Source of the DNA: an uncultured Collinsella sp.
GTDB lineage: Bacteria > Actinomycetota > Coriobacteriia > Coriobacteriales > Coriobacteriaceae
Direction: 5' to 3'
Assembly: GCA_902489295.1 (NCBI GenBank)
Contig: CABTZM010000094.1
Location: 1 to 8,027, forward strand
DNA: 8,027 bases
This document shows, piece by piece, positions 5,969 to 8,027 of this stretch. Within the stretch, counting starts at the first letter, position 1; each line of letters opens with the position of its first letter. The position numbers and the translations under genes were made by a program. Below the pieces are notes generated by a model that ran no database searches, had not been told where the DNA came from, and worked only from the letters and a program-made list of their open reading frames with translations.

Positions 5969-8027
5969 ATGGCAGAAACCAGCAAAAAGATGCAGATCGT
6001 GTTTGCCTCGGCCGAGTGCGCACCGTTTGTTAAGACCGGTGGCCTGGGCGACGTGGCGGGCTCGCTGCCTGCGGCGCTCGTGCGCGCCGGCGCCGAAGTT
6101 ATCGTGATGGTGCCCAAGTACGCCACCATCAAGGACGAGTACAAGGCGCAGATGGAGCACTTTGCCGACTTTTACGTGAGCCTGGGCTGGCGCAACGAGT
6201 ACTGCGGGCTGGAGAAGCTCGAGCATGACGGCGTCACCTATATGTTCATCGATAACGAGCGCTACTTTGCGCGCGACTATCCGTACGGCTTCTTTGACGA
6301 CGGCGAGCGCTTCGCGTTCTTCTCCAAGGCCATCACCGAGAGCCTGCAGCACCTGCCGGCCGGCTTTGAGTGCGACATCCTGCACTGCAACGACTGGCAG
6401 ACGGCACTGGCGCCCGTGTTTTTGCGCGAGTTCTACCAGGGCCTGCCGCTGTACGACCGCGTCAAGACCGTGTTCTCGATCCACAACGTGGCGTTCCAGG
6501 GCCAGTTTAGCGACACCGTGATGGAGGACATCCTGGGCGTGGCGCATATTCCGGCGGCCGCCTCACAGCTGCGTTGCGACGCCTGCAGCATCAACTACAT
6601 GCTGGGCGCGCTGCGCTATGCCGACGCCATCACCACGGTAAGCCCCACCTATGCCAACGAGATTCAGACGCCCGAGTTTGGCGAGGGTCTGGACGGCGTG
6701 CTGCGCGAGCGCTCCTACGCGCTGCAGGGCATCCTGAACGGCATTGACGTGGCGGGCTTTGACCCGGCGACCGATACGCGCATTGCCGCCAACTACACCG
6801 TCGAGGATCGCTCCGGCAAGGCCGTTTGCAAGGCCAAGCTGCAGGAAGAGCTTGGGCTCGAGGTGCGCGATGACCGTCCGCTGATGGTGATGGTCACGCG
6901 CCTGACGCGCCAGAAGGGCATGGACCTGGTCATGTATGCACTCGACCGCATTCTGGCCGGCGGCGTGCAGGTGGCTGTGCTGGGCACCGGCGACCGCGAC
7001 TACGAGGACGGCCTGCGCTACTTCCAGGACAAGTACCCCGGCACCATGGCCGCGCGCATCGAGTTCGACCCGGCGCTGTCGCAGCGCATGTACGCCGCCG
7101 CCGACATGTTCCTGATGCCTTCGAAGTTTGAGCCCTGCGGCCTGTCGCAGATTATCGCCATGCGCTACGGCACCCTGCCCATCGTGCGCGAGACCGGCGG
7201 CCTGAAGGACACCGTTGTGCCGTACAACGAGTTTACCGGCGAGGGCACGGGCTTCTCGTTTAGCAACTTTAACGGCGATGAGATGGGCGACGCCGTGTTC
7301 CGCGCGGCACGTCTGTTCTGGGACAACCGCGACGCTTGGAACCAGCTGGTCACGCAGGCCATGAGCCAGGACTTTAGCTGGACGCGCTCGGCCGACAAGT
7401 ATCTGGACCTGTACTTCTTTATGCATCCGGAGATTGAGAGGCCGGCGGCTGTAGTTGAGGCTGTGGAGCCTGTCGAGGAGACTGCTGCTGAGGAGCCCAA
7501 GGTTGTGGAGCCTAAGGTGGAGGAGAAGCCGGTTGAGGCTGAGCCCGAGGTGAAGGCTGAGCCCAAGGTAGAGGCTGCTCCCGAACCCGAGGCCAAGCCG
7601 GCTGCGAAGCCTGCCACCAAAAAGACTACGACGCGCAAGACAACGGTCAAGAAGGCTACGACGACCAAGGCTGCTGCTACCAAGACCGCCGCAACCAAGA
7701 CGACGGCTACTAAGGCAACGACGACGCGCAAGCGCACCACTGCCGCTACCAAGAAGGCTGCCGAGGCCGAGGTAGCTCCTGAGGTAAAGGCCGAGGCCAC
7801 GGCTGAGGCTCCTGCCACCGAGACCAAGCCGGCCGCCAAGGCTCCGGCAAAGACCGCTGCCAAAAAGACAACCGCGACCAAGACCACGGCCGCCAAGAAG
7901 ACTACGGCTACGAAGTCGACGACCGCCAAGACCGCTGCTGCGAAGGCTGCGCCCAAGGCTGCCGCAAAGCCGGCCGCCAAGGTTGAGGAGCCGCCCACCG
8001 AGCCCAAGGCCGAGGCAACCATCGATG
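5969..8027 (+). CDS. glgA: Glycogen synthase (ADP-glucose), with a long charged C-terminal extension; 3' end beyond the window
   Basis: GlgA transfers glucose from ADP-glucose to the non-reducing end of an alpha-1,4 glucan (family GT5, GT-B fold). The catalytic core spans residues 1 to about 490, close to the usual 475-490. KTGGLGDV (22-29) is the N-terminal ADP-glucose loop with K22. HCNDWQTAL and HNVAFQGQF (H172) follow, then GILNGID with FDP. RLTRQKG (R311, K316) is the phosphate-binding pair. SKFEPCG carries the catalytic Glu E388, and RYGTLPIVRETGGL (about 397-410) follows it. All expected active-site residues are present. The normal end falls near YLDLYFFMHPEIE. Instead of a stop, the frame runs on for at least 195 residues of Pro/Glu- and Lys/Ala/Thr-rich sequence to the window edge, so the protein is at least 686 residues and its true end is unseen. 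It is the last gene visible, 90 bases after glgD. Enzyme identity is very secure; the extension's role is unknown. Confidence 0.96.
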   Translation, partial: MAETSKKMQIVFASAECAPFVKTGGLGDVAGSLPAALVRAGAEVIVMVPKYATIKDEYKAQMEHFADFYVSLGWRNEYCGLEKLEHDGVTYMFIDNERYFARDYPYGFFDDGERFAFFSKAITESLQHLPAGFECDILHCNDWQTALAPVFLREFYQGLPLYDRVKTVFSIHNVAFQGQFSDTVMEDILGVAHIPAAASQLRCDACSINYMLGALRYADAITTVSPTYANEIQTPEFGEGLDGVLRERSYALQGILNGIDVAGFDPATDTRIAANYTVEDRSGKAVCKAKLQEELGLEVRDDRPLMVMVTRLTRQKGMDLVMYALDRILAGGVQVAVLGTGDRDYEDGLRYFQDKYPGTMAARIEFDPALSQRMYAAADMFLMPSKFEPCGLSQIIAMRYGTLPIVRETGGLKDTVVPYNEFTGEGTGFSFSNFNGDEMGDAVFRAARLFWDNRDAWNQLVTQAMSQDFSWTRSADKYLDLYFFMHPEIERPAAVVEAVEPVEETAAEEPKVVEPKVEEKPVEAEPEVKAEPKVEAAPEPEAKPAAKPATKKTTTRKTTVKKATTTKAAATKTAATKTTATKATTTRKRTTAATKKAAEAEVAPEVKAEATAEAPATETKPAAKAPAKTAAKKTTATKTTAAKKTTATKSTTAKTAAAKAAPKAAAKPAAKVEEPPTEPKAEATID
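7442..8027 (+). other. Alternating acidic/basic tail of GlgA (at least 195 residues)
   Basis: The encoded region is residues 492-686 of GlgA. It is built in blocks that I counted directly. Residues 492-531 have 13 Glu against 4 Lys and are rich in Pro and Val. Residues 551-596 have 12 Lys and 3 Arg with no acid. Residues 599-618 have 6 Glu and 1 Lys. Residues 620-671 have 14 Lys with no acid. Residues 672-686 have 4 Glu and 1 Asp against 1 Lys. Aromatic residues are absent. Recurrent short units are TTATK, KPAAK and KTAA. KTAAAK and AAAKPAAK also occur in the GlgB tail. The composition predicts a disordered polyampholyte, and the tail is still open at the window edge. Confidence 0.9.

Noticed and set aside
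7165..8022. Minus-strand open frame rich in Ala/Val/Ser opposite the glgA tail, resembling hydrophobic membrane sequence
   Set aside because: The hydrophobic look is what Lys/Thr/Ala/Glu codons give when read in reverse. The + strand frame is continuous with the glgA catalytic core.

Overview
The window is a nearly complete bacterial glycogen operon. Five genes lie head to tail on the + strand in the order glgB (3' part only), glgP, glgC, glgD, glgA (open at the right edge). The DNA is GC-rich with strong G/C preference at third codon positions. A GlgC/GlgD pair is typical of Gram-positive lineages, and combined with this composition it suggests a Coriobacteriia-type actinobacterium such as Collinsella or Olsenella. 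That assignment is inferred from composition and gene content; no rRNA or marker gene is present to confirm it.

Layout: 1-974 is the C-terminal part of the branching enzyme. 975-1066 is a short gap with a GC hairpin and a second inverted repeat that includes the glgP ribosome binding site. 1067-3493 is glycogen phosphorylase. 3494-3597 is a gap holding two consecutive hairpins and a strong ribosome binding site. 3598-4746 is ADP-glucose pyrophosphorylase GlgC. Four bases later, 4751-5878 is its paralogue GlgD. 5879-5968 holds a 12-bp perfect hairpin just before glgA. 5969-8027 is glycogen synthase, which has no stop codon before the window ends. No stretch over 300 bases lacks a gene, and I see no RNA gene, mobile element or CRISPR array.

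Together the genes make a glycogen cycle. GlgC, probably with GlgD, makes ADP-glucose. GlgA extends alpha-1,4 chains, GlgB adds alpha-1,6 branches, and GlgP releases glucose-1-phosphate, which is also the substrate of GlgC.

The unusual part is at the C-termini. Both polymer-building enzymes, GlgB and GlgA, continue past their normal catalytic ends into long lysine/alanine-rich, histone-H1-like disordered tails. The GlgB tail (65 residues) is almost purely basic. The GlgA tail (at least 195 residues) alternates acidic Pro/Glu blocks with basic Lys/Ala/Thr blocks. The tails share short peptides but are encoded with different synonymous codons. GlgP, GlgC and GlgD have no such tail. This points to a possible tail-mediated assembly or anchoring system for glycogen synthesis, and it is the main candidate for something undescribed here.
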